A DNA stretch of 64,000 bases. It comes from UBA4923 sp964606165. GTDB taxonomy: Bacteria; Bacillota; Clostridia; Saccharofermentanales; DTU023. The notes beneath the pieces are model-generated. The model was not told the DNA's origin. It saw only the letters and a program-made list of their open reading frames with translations, and made no database searches. The stretch is taken from the NCBI GenBank assembly GCA_964606165.1, contig CAZSFQ010000009.1, positions 1-64,000 of the forward strand. The letters are read 5' to 3'. The position numbers and the translations under genes were made by a program. Below are positions 50,613 through 58,490 of this stretch, one piece after another (positions within the stretch are counted from its first letter, which is position 1; each line of letters starts with the position of its first letter).

Positions 50613-51134
50613 ATGAGAAGAGAACGTGATCGCGACCGAAGAGTAGATCGAGACAACGAAAATGAATTCCAGGAGCGGGTCATCCACATCGGCCGCGTTG
50701 CCAAAACGGTTAAGGGCGGAAGAAATTTCCGTTTTACCGCCCTGGTCGTCGTCGGTGATGGCGAGGGGCGTGTCGGGAAAGGGCTCGGCAAGTCGAGTGA
50801 AATTCCCGAAGCCATCCGCAAGGGGATTGAGGAAGCCAAAAAGAACTTGATTAAAGTCGCGACCTATAAAGATACAATACCTTATGAGGTGACCGGCCGG
50901 TTCGGTGCCGCGCGCGTCATGCTGAAGCCTGCCGCTGCCGGTACGGGAGTTATCGCGGGCGGAGCGGTCCGCGCCGTATGCGAACTTGCGGGCATCAAGG
51001 ATATCCGGACCAAATCACTTGGCAGCGCCAACCCCAACAATGTGGTCAACGCGACCATTGAGGGCTTGAAATCCTTGCGCACCCTGGAGCAGGTCGCTGA
51101 AATCCGCGGGATGAACCCGCGTGAGATCCTGTGA
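50613..51134 (+). CDS. rpsE: Ribosomal protein S5
   Basis: S5 (173 aa) affects decoding accuracy. RVIHIGRVAKTVKGGRNFRF and KSLGSANPNNVVNATIEGL are typical. I start at 50613, where AGGAG lies about 7 nt upstream. The N-terminus has an Arg/Asp-rich stretch (RRERDRDRRVDRDNEN) that is a common variable feature. Confidence 0.97.
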   Translation: MRRERDRDRRVDRDNENEFQERVIHIGRVAKTVKGGRNFRFTALVVVGDGEGRVGKGLGKSSEIPEAIRKGIEEAKKNLIKVATYKDTIPYEVTGRFGAARVMLKPAAAGTGVIAGGAVRAVCELAGIKDIRTKSLGSANPNNVVNATIEGLKSLRTLEQVAEIRGMNPREIL

Positions 51135-51144
51135 GGAGGGCGCC

Positions 51145-51348
51145 ATGGAGCAAGTGAGAATTACCTTGTTGCGCAGCATCAACAGCGCTCAACGAGACCA
51201 GAAGGCGACGGTCCGCGCGCTTGGTTTGAGAAAAATCGGCCAGTCCGTTATTCATCAGAACAACGACGCCATCCGCGGTATGATCCGCAAGGTCAACCAT
51301 CTTGTCGTCGCGGAACCCTATGAAGGAGGAGACGATGAAGTTGAATGA
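51145..51348 (+). CDS. rpmD: Ribosomal protein L30
   Basis: L30 (67 aa) has the short beta-alpha-beta fold: EQVRITLLRSINSAQRDQKATV and IRKVNHLVV. GAGGAGG precedes the ATG. Its last codons contain the ribosome-binding site and start of rplO, so the genes overlap by 14 bp. Confidence 0.96.
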   Translation: MEQVRITLLRSINSAQRDQKATVRALGLRKIGQSVIHQNNDAIRGMIRKVNHLVVAEPYEGGDDEVE

Positions 51349-51784
51349 ACTAAAACCTGTTGCCGGATCAAGCCGCAAGGCGTCGCGCGTCGGGCGCGGC
51401 CGCAGTTCGGGCGGCGGCAAAACCTCAGGCCGTGGCCACAAGGGACAGAAAGCCCGCTCGGGCGGCGGTGTCCGTCCTCAATTCGAGGGCGGCCAGATGC
51501 CTCTTTACCGCAGGCTTCCCAAGCGCGGATTCAATAATAAACGCTTTGCCAAGCACTACATTACCATCAATGTCGGTGATCTGATGCGGATGGAAGAAGG
51601 AAGCCCGGTTACGGCGGAAACGCTGGCGGAACAGGGCCTTATCTCCCTGCCCAAGGTCAACGACGGACTTAAAGTTCTCGGAGACGGTGAATTGACGAAA
51701 AAACTCGACGTGAAGGCCAATGCTTTCACTGCCACGGCCAAAGAAAAAATCGAGGCGGCCGGGGGAACCTGTGAGGTAATCTGA
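51335..51784 (+). CDS. rplO: Ribosomal protein L15
   Basis: L15 (149 aa) is a late 50S assembly protein. The Gly-rich RVGRGRSSGGGKTSGRGHKGQKAR and FEGGQMPLYRRLPKRGF are diagnostic. The start lies within rpmD. Confidence 0.98.
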   Translation: MKLNELKPVAGSSRKASRVGRGRSSGGGKTSGRGHKGQKARSGGGVRPQFEGGQMPLYRRLPKRGFNNKRFAKHYITINVGDLMRMEEGSPVTAETLAEQGLISLPKVNDGLKVLGDGELTKKLDVKANAFTATAKEKIEAAGGTCEVI

Positions 51785-51785
51785 C

Positions 51786-53078
51786 ATGGGCAGTATGTTT
51801 CAGACCTTGGCCAATGCCTGGAAGATTCCGGACCTGAAAAAGAAAATCCTTTTCACACTTTTTGCCATCCTGATCTTCCGTCTCGGCACAGCGGTTCCGA
51901 CACCCATGATTGACAGCGTCGCCTTCGCGGCGCTGGTAGATCGTTTCGGTCAGCTGGGCCAGTTCCTCGACATCATCTCGGGCGGCGCCTTCAAGTCGGT
52001 GTCCGTCCTGGCGCTGGGGATTTCCCCCTACATCAACGCGTCCATTATCATGCAGCTTCTGACCTTCGCCATTCCCGCCCTGGAACGCATGCAAAAGGAA
52101 GGGGAGGAAGGACAGAAGAAGATTCAAAAGATCACAAGGATGGTGACCCTGGGTCTGTCCTTTGTCATGGCTACCTCTTACGCCCTGCTGACACGCGGCG
52201 CGACCACGGCGGGAATTCCCGAGTGGCTGAGTCTGCTTGTCGTGATATTCAGCTTTGCAGCCGGTGCCTCCTTCATCATGTGGCTGGGCGAACAAATTGA
52301 CGCCAAGGGGGTCGGCAACGGCATCTCCCTGATCATTTTTATCGGGATCGCCAGCCGCCTGCCCGATTACGCCAGGCAGCTCTTCGTCTATTTCCAGGCC
52401 CTGACCGTAACAAGGAATATTTTCCTGGCACTGGGACTTGTAATTGCCACTGTCATTGCCTTCATCGGGATCATCGCCCTGGTTGTTTTCATTCAGAGCG
52501 CCGAGCGGCGGATCCCTGTTCAGTACACCAAACGGGTAGTCGGCCGCAAGATCTACGGAGGCCAGAGCACTTACCTGCCCATCAAGGTGAATCAGTCCGG
52601 TGTCCTGCCGGTCATTTTCGCCATGTCGGTGCTCATGGTACCCTCGACCATCGCGTCATTTACAGGGAGTACGGGGAAAGTCGCCACCTGGCTGATGAAC
52701 TTCAACACCAATCCGCTTTACTATGTGATTTATTCGGTTTTAATCATCGCCTTCACTTTCTTCTACTCCATGATCAGCTACAATCCGGTCGATATAGCCA
52801 GCAATCTGCAAAAGAACGGCGGCTATATCCTGGGTATCCGGCCGGGCCGGCCGACGGCGGAGTTTGTCGGCAAGACAGCCCGCCGCCTCAATTGGTTCGA
52901 ATCGGTTTTCCTGGTCATCCTGGTCCTGATGCCGTCCCTGCTTGGGGCGCTGACCGGAGCGCATGGAATCTGGTTTGGCGGTACGGCTGTCCTGATCCTG
53001 GTCGGCGTTGCCATGGATATCGTGACCCAGCTTGAGGCCCAGATGCTGATGCGGCACTACAAAGGATTCCTGGACTAG
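51786..53078 (+). CDS. secY: Protein translocase subunit SecY
   Basis: SecY (430 aa) is the channel of the Sec translocon. Ten membrane helices are visible, with ISPYINASIIMQLL and GQSTYLPIKVNQSGVLPVIFA as conserved stretches, and the Arg-rich cytoplasmic loop RRIPVQYTKRVVGRKIYG. It starts 1 bp after the rplO stop. The SecE and SecG genes are elsewhere. Confidence 0.98.
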   Translation: MGSMFQTLANAWKIPDLKKKILFTLFAILIFRLGTAVPTPMIDSVAFAALVDRFGQLGQFLDIISGGAFKSVSVLALGISPYINASIIMQLLTFAIPALERMQKEGEEGQKKIQKITRMVTLGLSFVMATSYALLTRGATTAGIPEWLSLLVVIFSFAAGASFIMWLGEQIDAKGVGNGISLIIFIGIASRLPDYARQLFVYFQALTVTRNIFLALGLVIATVIAFIGIIALVVFIQSAERRIPVQYTKRVVGRKIYGGQSTYLPIKVNQSGVLPVIFAMSVLMVPSTIASFTGSTGKVATWLMNFNTNPLYYVIYSVLIIAFTFFYSMISYNPVDIASNLQKNGGYILGIRPGRPTAEFVGKTARRLNWFESVFLVILVLMPSLLGALTGAHGIWFGGTAVLILVGVAMDIVTQLEAQMLMRHYKGFLD

Positions 53079-53082
53079 GCCC

Positions 53083-53757
53083 ATGATGAAACGGATCGTC
53101 ATGATGGGCGCGCCGGGCAGCGGCAAGGGGACCTGGTCGAAGTTTCTTTCAGACAGGTTCTCCCTGCCCCACATCTCGTCGGGTGACCTCTTTCGCCGGG
53201 AACTTGCAGAGGACAGCGCGCTTGGACGTGAGATCCGCTCCTATGTTGAGCAAGGCCAGCTGGTTCCTGACGATGTGACCACCCAGCTGATCAAGGGAGT
53301 CCTGGCAGAGGGTGAGGGCCGCGAGGGATTCATCCTGGATGGATTCCCGCGCACCATTGCCCAGGCAGAAGCCCTTGACCAAATTCTTGAAGACGGGGGT
53401 CATGAACTCGACGCTGTCATTGAAGTTGAGGTGTCGGAGCCGGTCATCATCCAGCGCGCCCTTAGCCGCTTTGTCTGTGAAGACTGCGGACAGCCTTACA
53501 ACAACACGACTATGAAACCTGTCACCGAAGATGTCTGTGACCGCTGCGGAGGCAGGATTGTGCGGCGTGGAGACGACACGGAAGAAACGCTGAAGCTCAG
53601 GCTTGAGGCCTATCGCGTGAATACCGCGCCCCTGACAGGCTACTACAGGCAAAGGGAAAAGCTTCTGGTTTTTCCCAACGACGGACCGCCTGACTGCCAG
53701 GCGCAAAGAGACCTCCTGCTACTCCTGGAGGAACACCTTTCCTTCGGACAGGGGTAG
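53083..53757 (+). CDS. adk: Adenylate kinase, zinc-type lid
   Basis: The P-loop is GAPGSGKGT (residues 9-17). The lid carries CEDCGQPYN and CDRCGG, the four-Cys zinc site of many gram-positive Adk proteins. Length (224 aa) is typical for the long form. It lies between secY and map, as is usual in Bacillota. Confidence 0.97.
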   Translation: MMKRIVMMGAPGSGKGTWSKFLSDRFSLPHISSGDLFRRELAEDSALGREIRSYVEQGQLVPDDVTTQLIKGVLAEGEGREGFILDGFPRTIAQAEALDQILEDGGHELDAVIEVEVSEPVIIQRALSRFVCEDCGQPYNNTTMKPVTEDVCDRCGGRIVRRGDDTEETLKLRLEAYRVNTAPLTGYYRQREKLLVFPNDGPPDCQAQRDLLLLLEEHLSFGQG

Positions 53758-53791
53758 GAAATGAAAATTTGAGACGTATTGTGAGATAGCA

Positions 53792-54601
53792 GTGATCAGA
53801 CTCAAATCAAAGGAAGCCATCAGCCAGATGCGCCAGGCAGGCGCTGTGGTTGCGGCTGTCTTTGACGCGATCGCTCCCATGATGCAGGAGGGGGTCACAA
53901 CGGAGGAGATCGACCGGACTGCGCACCAGGTCATCCTGGCTGCCGGTGCCGTCCCTTCCTTCCTCGGTTATGACGGCCAGGGGCCGACGCCTTTTCCCGC
54001 GGCCACCTGCATTTCAATTGACGATGAGGTGGTTCATGGTTTTCCCAGCGGGGACAGGCTGCTTCGGGACGGCATGATTGTTTCGGTCGATGTTGGTGCC
54101 TGCCTCAACGGTTATCATGGAGACGCCGCGCGTACCTACTTGATCGGCCGGGTACCGGACCGCGTGCGGGAACTGGTCCAAGTGACAGAAGAAGCCTTCT
54201 GGCTGGGTTTTGAACAAGCGGTCCCTGGAAACCGCCTGGGGGATATCTCTGCTGCCGTCCAGGGCCATTGTGAGTCGCACGGTTTCGGAGTCATCCGCGA
54301 CCTCACGGGCCATGGGATCGGGACGGAACTCCACGAGGCACCCAACCTGCCCAACTATGGCAGCAGGGGCCGAGGCATCCGCCTCCTTGAGGGAATGACC
54401 CTGGCATTGGAACCCATGGTCACCCTGGGTTCACCCCAGGTTTACATCGGCGGAAATGACTGGACCTTCCTGACGCATGACGGTCAGCCGGCGGCTCATT
54501 ACGAGAACACCTTCGCCATCACCCGCGAGGGCCCCATGGTCCTGACCGTGGTGTCCGGTGATACGAAGTCCCGCCGGGAACTGAACGAGAGGGCATATTG
54601 A
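53792..54601 (+). CDS. map: Type I methionine aminopeptidase, 269 aa
   Basis: This enzyme removes the initiator Met. The metal ligands lie in SVDVGACLNGYHGDAART (two Asp), the His in LTGHGIGTELHEAPNLPNYG, and Glu in TLALEPMV. The GTG start at 53792 has a poor ribosome-binding site. The stop TGA shares one base with the ATG of the next gene. Confidence 0.95.
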   Translation: MIRLKSKEAISQMRQAGAVVAAVFDAIAPMMQEGVTTEEIDRTAHQVILAAGAVPSFLGYDGQGPTPFPAATCISIDDEVVHGFPSGDRLLRDGMIVSVDVGACLNGYHGDAARTYLIGRVPDRVRELVQVTEEAFWLGFEQAVPGNRLGDISAAVQGHCESHGFGVIRDLTGHGIGTELHEAPNLPNYGSRGRGIRLLEGMTLALEPMVTLGSPQVYIGGNDWTFLTHDGQPAAHYENTFAITREGPMVLTVVSGDTKSRRELNERAY

Positions 54602-54915
54602 TGGAAATACCCCTGCCCCCCCTGTTCAGCCCTGGCTCGGTCGTTGTCTCCCTCAAGGGACATGACCGCGGCAGGCTTTATCTGGTGCTCGCGCAAAAGG
54701 GTGAAACCCGCCTCCTTCTGGCTGACGGGCGCACACACGGCTATGTGGATGCCAAGCTGAAGAACACCAAGCATGTAAAAAGGCTGGGCAAAGCCGCCGA
54801 AGCAGCAGATCTCGATGAGATACTGAACGGAGAGATGTGTGAGAGTGAGTGCAACACAGCGATCAGGAAGCTGATTGCCGACTGGGCCCAGGAAAAGCAA
54901 ACCGGCACCAAGTGA
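54601..54915 (+). CDS. KOW-domain RNA-binding protein, 104 aa
   Basis: An N-terminal KOW-like segment (GSVVVSLKGHDRGRLYLVL) resembles the L14E-like small proteins often found between map and infA in Clostridia. The second half is helical and basic to acidic. It probably binds RNA or the ribosome; no precise role is known. It overlaps map by 1 bp and precedes infA by 24 bp. Confidence 0.85.
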   Translation: MEIPLPPLFSPGSVVVSLKGHDRGRLYLVLAQKGETRLLLADGRTHGYVDAKLKNTKHVKRLGKAAEAADLDEILNGEMCESECNTAIRKLIADWAQEKQTGTK

Positions 54916-54939
54916 AACACAAGGCGATCGGAGGAGAAG

Positions 54940-55158
54940 ATGCCGAAAGAAGAAGCAATTGAAGTAAAAGGAGTTGTTGTGGACACCATGCCAAACGCGG
55001 TTTTCCGGGTACGCCTGGAAAACGGCTTTGAGGTGATCGCCCACATCTCCGGCAAATTGCGTCAGAATTACATCAAGATTCTCAACGGTGACCATGTCAC
55101 GGTAGAGTTGTCGCCTTACGATCTGACGCGGGGCCGTATTACCTGGAGATCAAAATAA
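54940..55158 (+). CDS. infA: Translation initiation factor IF-1
   Basis: IF-1 (72 aa) is an OB-fold factor at the A-site during initiation. IEVKGVVVDTMPNAVFRVRLENGFEV and ILNGDHVTVELSPYDLTRGRITWR are typical. GGAGGAG lies upstream. Confidence 0.98.
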   Translation: MPKEEAIEVKGVVVDTMPNAVFRVRLENGFEVIAHISGKLRQNYIKILNGDHVTVELSPYDLTRGRITWRSK

Positions 55159-55236
55159 ACTTCTTGATTTTCAGAGCTCTACGGGTTAAAATAATTAGCT
55201 GTGCGTCCATGTGCGACAGCATGAAGGAGAAGAACC

Positions 55237-55350
55237 ATGAAAGTTAGACCTTCGGTCAAGCCAATCTGCGAAAAATGCCGCGTGATCAAGCGCCGCGGGC
55301 GTGTCATGGTCATCTGCAGCGATCCTAAACACAAGCAGAGACAAGGCTGA
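55237..55350 (+). CDS. rpmJ: Ribosomal protein L36
   Basis: At 37 aa this zinc-ribbon protein begins MKVRPSVKPICEKC and ends CSDPKHKQRQG, with Cys ligands in the usual zinc form. AAGGAG precedes the ATG at 55237. Confidence 0.96.
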   Translation: MKVRPSVKPICEKCRVIKRRGRVMVICSDPKHKQRQG

Positions 55351-55462
55351 ATGACGGACTTATTTGGAATAAATATCGAAGATAACAAGGGACCTGGCCC
55401 CGATAACGGTGCCCGGATTCTGCTTGATATCATATGCATGCGAGCATAAGTGGAGGTAGCGC

Positions 55463-55831
55463 ATGGCACGTATTGCCGGGGTAGATTTGCCCAATGACAA
55501 ACGCATAGAGATCGGGCTGACAGCCATATTCGGGATCGGCCGGACAAGCGCCGTCAAGATCCTGGAGGCAGCTGAGGTTGATCTTGATACACGCGTCCGC
55601 GATTTAACGGATGACGAGATTACGCGCATCCGGGAGAAAATTGAAGATCACTACACGGTCGAAGGTGACCTTCGCCGTGAGACAGCCATGAATATCAAAA
55701 GGCTGGGGGAAATCGGCTGTTATCGCGGCCGCCGTCACCGTACGGGCCTTCCTGTCCGCGGGCAGCGGACACGGACCAACGCGCGCACGCGCAAGGGCCC
55801 CAAGCGCACCATGGCTAAGAAAAAGAGATAA
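55463..55831 (+). CDS. rpsM: Ribosomal protein S13
   Basis: S13 (122 aa) contacts the 50S subunit. RIAGVDLPNDKRIEIGLTAIFGIG and the TRTNARTRKGPKRT C-terminus are diagnostic. GGAGG precedes the ATG after a 112-bp gap that follows rpmJ. Confidence 0.98.
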   Translation: MARIAGVDLPNDKRIEIGLTAIFGIGRTSAVKILEAAEVDLDTRVRDLTDDEITRIREKIEDHYTVEGDLRRETAMNIKRLGEIGCYRGRRHRTGLPVRGQRTRTNARTRKGPKRTMAKKKR

Positions 55832-55843
55832 GGGGGACGAACC

Positions 55844-56245
55844 ATGGCAACGAAAAAAGGTCGTCCGGCAGCCCGCACCAGAAGGCGGGACCGCAAAAAT
55901 ATTGAACGCGGAGCGGCTCATATCCACTCGTCCTTCAACAATACCATCGTGACCATTACCGATCCCGTTGGCAATGTCATTTCCTGGTCAAGCGCCGGGG
56001 CTCAAGGCATGAAAGGATCGCGCAAGGGGACACCCTTCGCGGCCCAGCTCGCAGCCGAACAGGCAGCGCGCAAGGCGGTGGAGCACGGGATGAAAACGGT
56101 CGAAGTATTTGTCCGCGGTCCGGGATCAGGCCGGGAGTCTGCCATCCGCGCCCTTGCGACAGGCGGTCTTGAGATCATCATGATCAAGGATGTCACCCCG
56201 ATTCCACACAACGGCTGCCGCCCGCCCAAGCGCCGCAGAGTCTAA
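55844..56245 (+). CDS. rpsK: Ribosomal protein S11
   Basis: S11 (133 aa) lines the mRNA exit. HIHSSFNNTIVTITDPVGNV and the PHNGCRPPKRRRV end are typical. It is separated from rpsM by 12 bp. Confidence 0.98.
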   Translation: MATKKGRPAARTRRRDRKNIERGAAHIHSSFNNTIVTITDPVGNVISWSSAGAQGMKGSRKGTPFAAQLAAEQAARKAVEHGMKTVEVFVRGPGSGRESAIRALATGGLEIIMIKDVTPIPHNGCRPPKRRRV

Positions 56246-56261
56246 GAGGAGATCAGATCAT

Positions 56262-56843
56262 ATGGCTAAAGACAGGTCACCCATTCTGAAACGCAGCCGC
56301 TCTCTGGAAGTGCCGCCTCAGATGTTGGGTATCAATAAGAAATCAAAACGCAATCCGAGACAGTCGCGCCGCAAGGAAGGTGAGTACGGCCGCCAGCTGC
56401 GCGCCAAGCAATCGGTTAAGTTCGTCTACGGGGTTCTGGAAAAACAGTTCCGCAACACCTACGACCGGGCCAGCAAGATGCCGGGCAAGAGTGGTGAGAA
56501 CCTGCTCAAGCTTCTGGAGCTGCGCCTTGACAACGTCGTTTACAGGATGGGCTTTGCCGCCACCAGGGCCCAGGCCAGACAGCTGGTTAACCACGGTCAC
56601 TTCAATATCAACGGCCGCCGGGCAAGCATTCCCTCCATGAATGTGTCGCCTGGGGACGAGGTCGCTGTCCGGGAGAATTCACGTCAAGTGAAGGTATTTG
56701 ATGAATTGCCCAATACCATTGTTCCCGCCTGGCTGTCTTTTGATCCCGATCATTTAAAGGGTACTGTTCTCAGACTGCCCGAGCGCGACGAGATTGACCT
56801 TGATGTCGAGGAAACGCTGATTGTCGAGCTCTACTCCAAGTAA
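56262..56843 (+). CDS. rpsD: Ribosomal protein S4
   Basis: S4 (193 aa) nucleates 30S assembly. The S4 domain is RLDNVVYRMGFAATRAQARQLV followed by HGHFNINGR. It is of the zinc-free type, without the N-terminal Cys cluster. I start at 56262 with AGAGGAG upstream. Confidence 0.97.
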   Translation: MAKDRSPILKRSRSLEVPPQMLGINKKSKRNPRQSRRKEGEYGRQLRAKQSVKFVYGVLEKQFRNTYDRASKMPGKSGENLLKLLELRLDNVVYRMGFAATRAQARQLVNHGHFNINGRRASIPSMNVSPGDEVAVRENSRQVKVFDELPNTIVPAWLSFDPDHLKGTVLRLPERDEIDLDVEETLIVELYSK

Positions 56844-56881
56844 CAGCCGCGAAGAGATGCTTTGCCCCACAGGAGGGTACT

Positions 56882-57838
56882 ATGAACGATTTTCAGAATA
56901 CCAGCATTGAGTATAAAGAGCATTCAGAAGACAAGACTTATGGTCTTTTTGTCGCCGAGCCGCTGGAGCGCGGGTATGGAACGACGCTGGGCAATGCTTT
57001 GCGGCGCGTCCTGCTTTCGTCATTGCCCGGTTGCGCGGCCACCTCTGTCCGGATTGAGGGGATCTTTCAGGAATATTCCACCATTCCCGGCGTGATTGAA
57101 GATGTCACAGAGATCCTTTTGAATGTGAAGGACATCCGGGCGCGGCTCCAGGTGACCGGCCCCAAGACTGTTTTCATCAATAAGGAGGCAGGCTATCAGG
57201 GTCCCGTCCGCGCGGGTGAATTCAACCAGAGCGATGAGCTTGAGATCATCAATCCCGACCTGGTGGTTGCCAACATGAATGGGGACGGTCCGCTTTTCAT
57301 GGGTCTGACCTTTAACGCGGGACTTGGTTACAAGAGCGCCGAGCAGAATAAAGAGATGAATGCGCCAATCGGTGTCATTCCCCTGGATTCGATCTTTACA
57401 CCGGTCCGAAAGGTAAACTTCCACGTTGAGGACACCCGTGTCGGCCAGGTGACGGACTATGACAAACTGACCCTGGAGATTTGGACAGACGGAACCATAA
57501 CAGCGGAAGAGGCGCTGGTTCAGGCGGCTGAGATTCTGATCAATCATCTCAACTTGTTTTTGTCCATGACCCACGACCCGGCATCGGCCGATGATGCCCC
57601 CTTCCTGATTGAGGAGAAGGAAAAGAGCATCTACGATGCCCCCATTGAGGATTTGAAGTTCTCGACGAGAATATTCAATTCGCTCAAGCGCGCTGATATC
57701 CACACGGTCGCCGACCTGGTTGCCCGTTCACGCGAAGACCTGATGAAGGTTCGAAACCTCGGAGCGACATCACTGGACGAGCTGGTTGAAAAACTTGAGG
57801 TGCACGGTCTGACCCTGGCGGGGACCGATCAGGAATAG
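56882..57838 (+). CDS. rpoA: RNA polymerase alpha subunit
   Basis: The 318-aa alpha subunit has its dimer domain beginning near YGLFVAEPLERGYGTTLGNALRRVLLSSLPG and the C-terminal domain with IFNSLKRADIHTVADLVARSREDLMKVRNLGATSLDEL. Length and order are normal. AGGAGGG lies upstream. Confidence 0.98.
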   Translation: MNDFQNTSIEYKEHSEDKTYGLFVAEPLERGYGTTLGNALRRVLLSSLPGCAATSVRIEGIFQEYSTIPGVIEDVTEILLNVKDIRARLQVTGPKTVFINKEAGYQGPVRAGEFNQSDELEIINPDLVVANMNGDGPLFMGLTFNAGLGYKSAEQNKEMNAPIGVIPLDSIFTPVRKVNFHVEDTRVGQVTDYDKLTLEIWTDGTITAEEALVQAAEILINHLNLFLSMTHDPASADDAPFLIEEKEKSIYDAPIEDLKFSTRIFNSLKRADIHTVADLVARSREDLMKVRNLGATSLDELVEKLEVHGLTLAGTDQE

Positions 57839-57868
57839 AGATTATATTATCAGAAGGAGTGCATTACC

Positions 57869-58396
57869 ATGCCCGGATATAGAAGACTTGGCCGTGAAAC
57901 GGCGGCGAGAAAATCAATTCTGAAAAACCTCGTCACCACGCTGATCGTCGAAGGCAAAGTGACGACCACGGAAACCCGCGCCAAAGAAGCCGCCCGTATC
58001 GCTGAAAAAATGATCGCGCTGGCGGTCAAGGAATACAACAATTTCACGACCAGGGAAATTTTGACTTCCCAAGCCAAGCTCGATGACAAGGGGCGCAAGG
58101 TGCTGCGCACGGCGACTTCAAAAAACGAACGCAAGTATGATGTCGTTGAGCGCGAGATCAAGAAAAAGACGGTCCAGGTCGACATGCCTTCGCGGCTGGC
58201 TGCCCGCAGAAAGGTCATGGCGCAGATGGTCGAGACACGCGACAGCAAGGGCAAGCGGATCAACACGGTCAATCATCTGTTTGACACGGTGGCTCCGCGC
58301 TACATCAACCGTCCCGGCGGTTATACGCGGATTGTCAAGATCGGTCCGCGCCGGGGGGATGCCGCGCCCATGGCCATTTTGGAGCTTGTTGACTGA
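57869..58396 (+). CDS. rplQ: Ribosomal protein L17 with an internal insertion, 175 aa
   Basis: The start PGYRRLGRETAARKSILKNL and the end NRPGGYTRIVKIGPRRGDAAPMAILELVD are typical, but the middle holds some 50 extra, Lys-rich residues (from about ILTSQAKLDDKG to SRLAARRKVMAQM). Most bacterial L17 are 110-130 aa. It is the last gene of the ribosomal run and is followed by a terminator. Confidence 0.95.
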   Translation: MPGYRRLGRETAARKSILKNLVTTLIVEGKVTTTETRAKEAARIAEKMIALAVKEYNNFTTREILTSQAKLDDKGRKVLRTATSKNERKYDVVEREIKKKTVQVDMPSRLAARRKVMAQMVETRDSKGKRINTVNHLFDTVAPRYINRPGGYTRIVKIGPRRGDAAPMAILELVD

Positions 58397-58427
58397 AGCG
58401 GTTTTTTTCTGGAACAAAGTACTGGCA

Positions 58428-58469
58428 AAGGACTTCCCGGATTCTGACAGGTCGGAGGGAGTCCTTTTT
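58428..58469 (+). terminator. Terminator of the S10-spc-alpha superoperon
   Basis: AAGGACTTCCC (58428-58438) pairs with GGGAGTCCTT (58457-58466) with one bulge, followed by TTTTT, 32 bp past rplQ. Confidence 0.8.
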
Positions 58470-58490
58470 CTTTTGTTAGAATAGGGCGGG

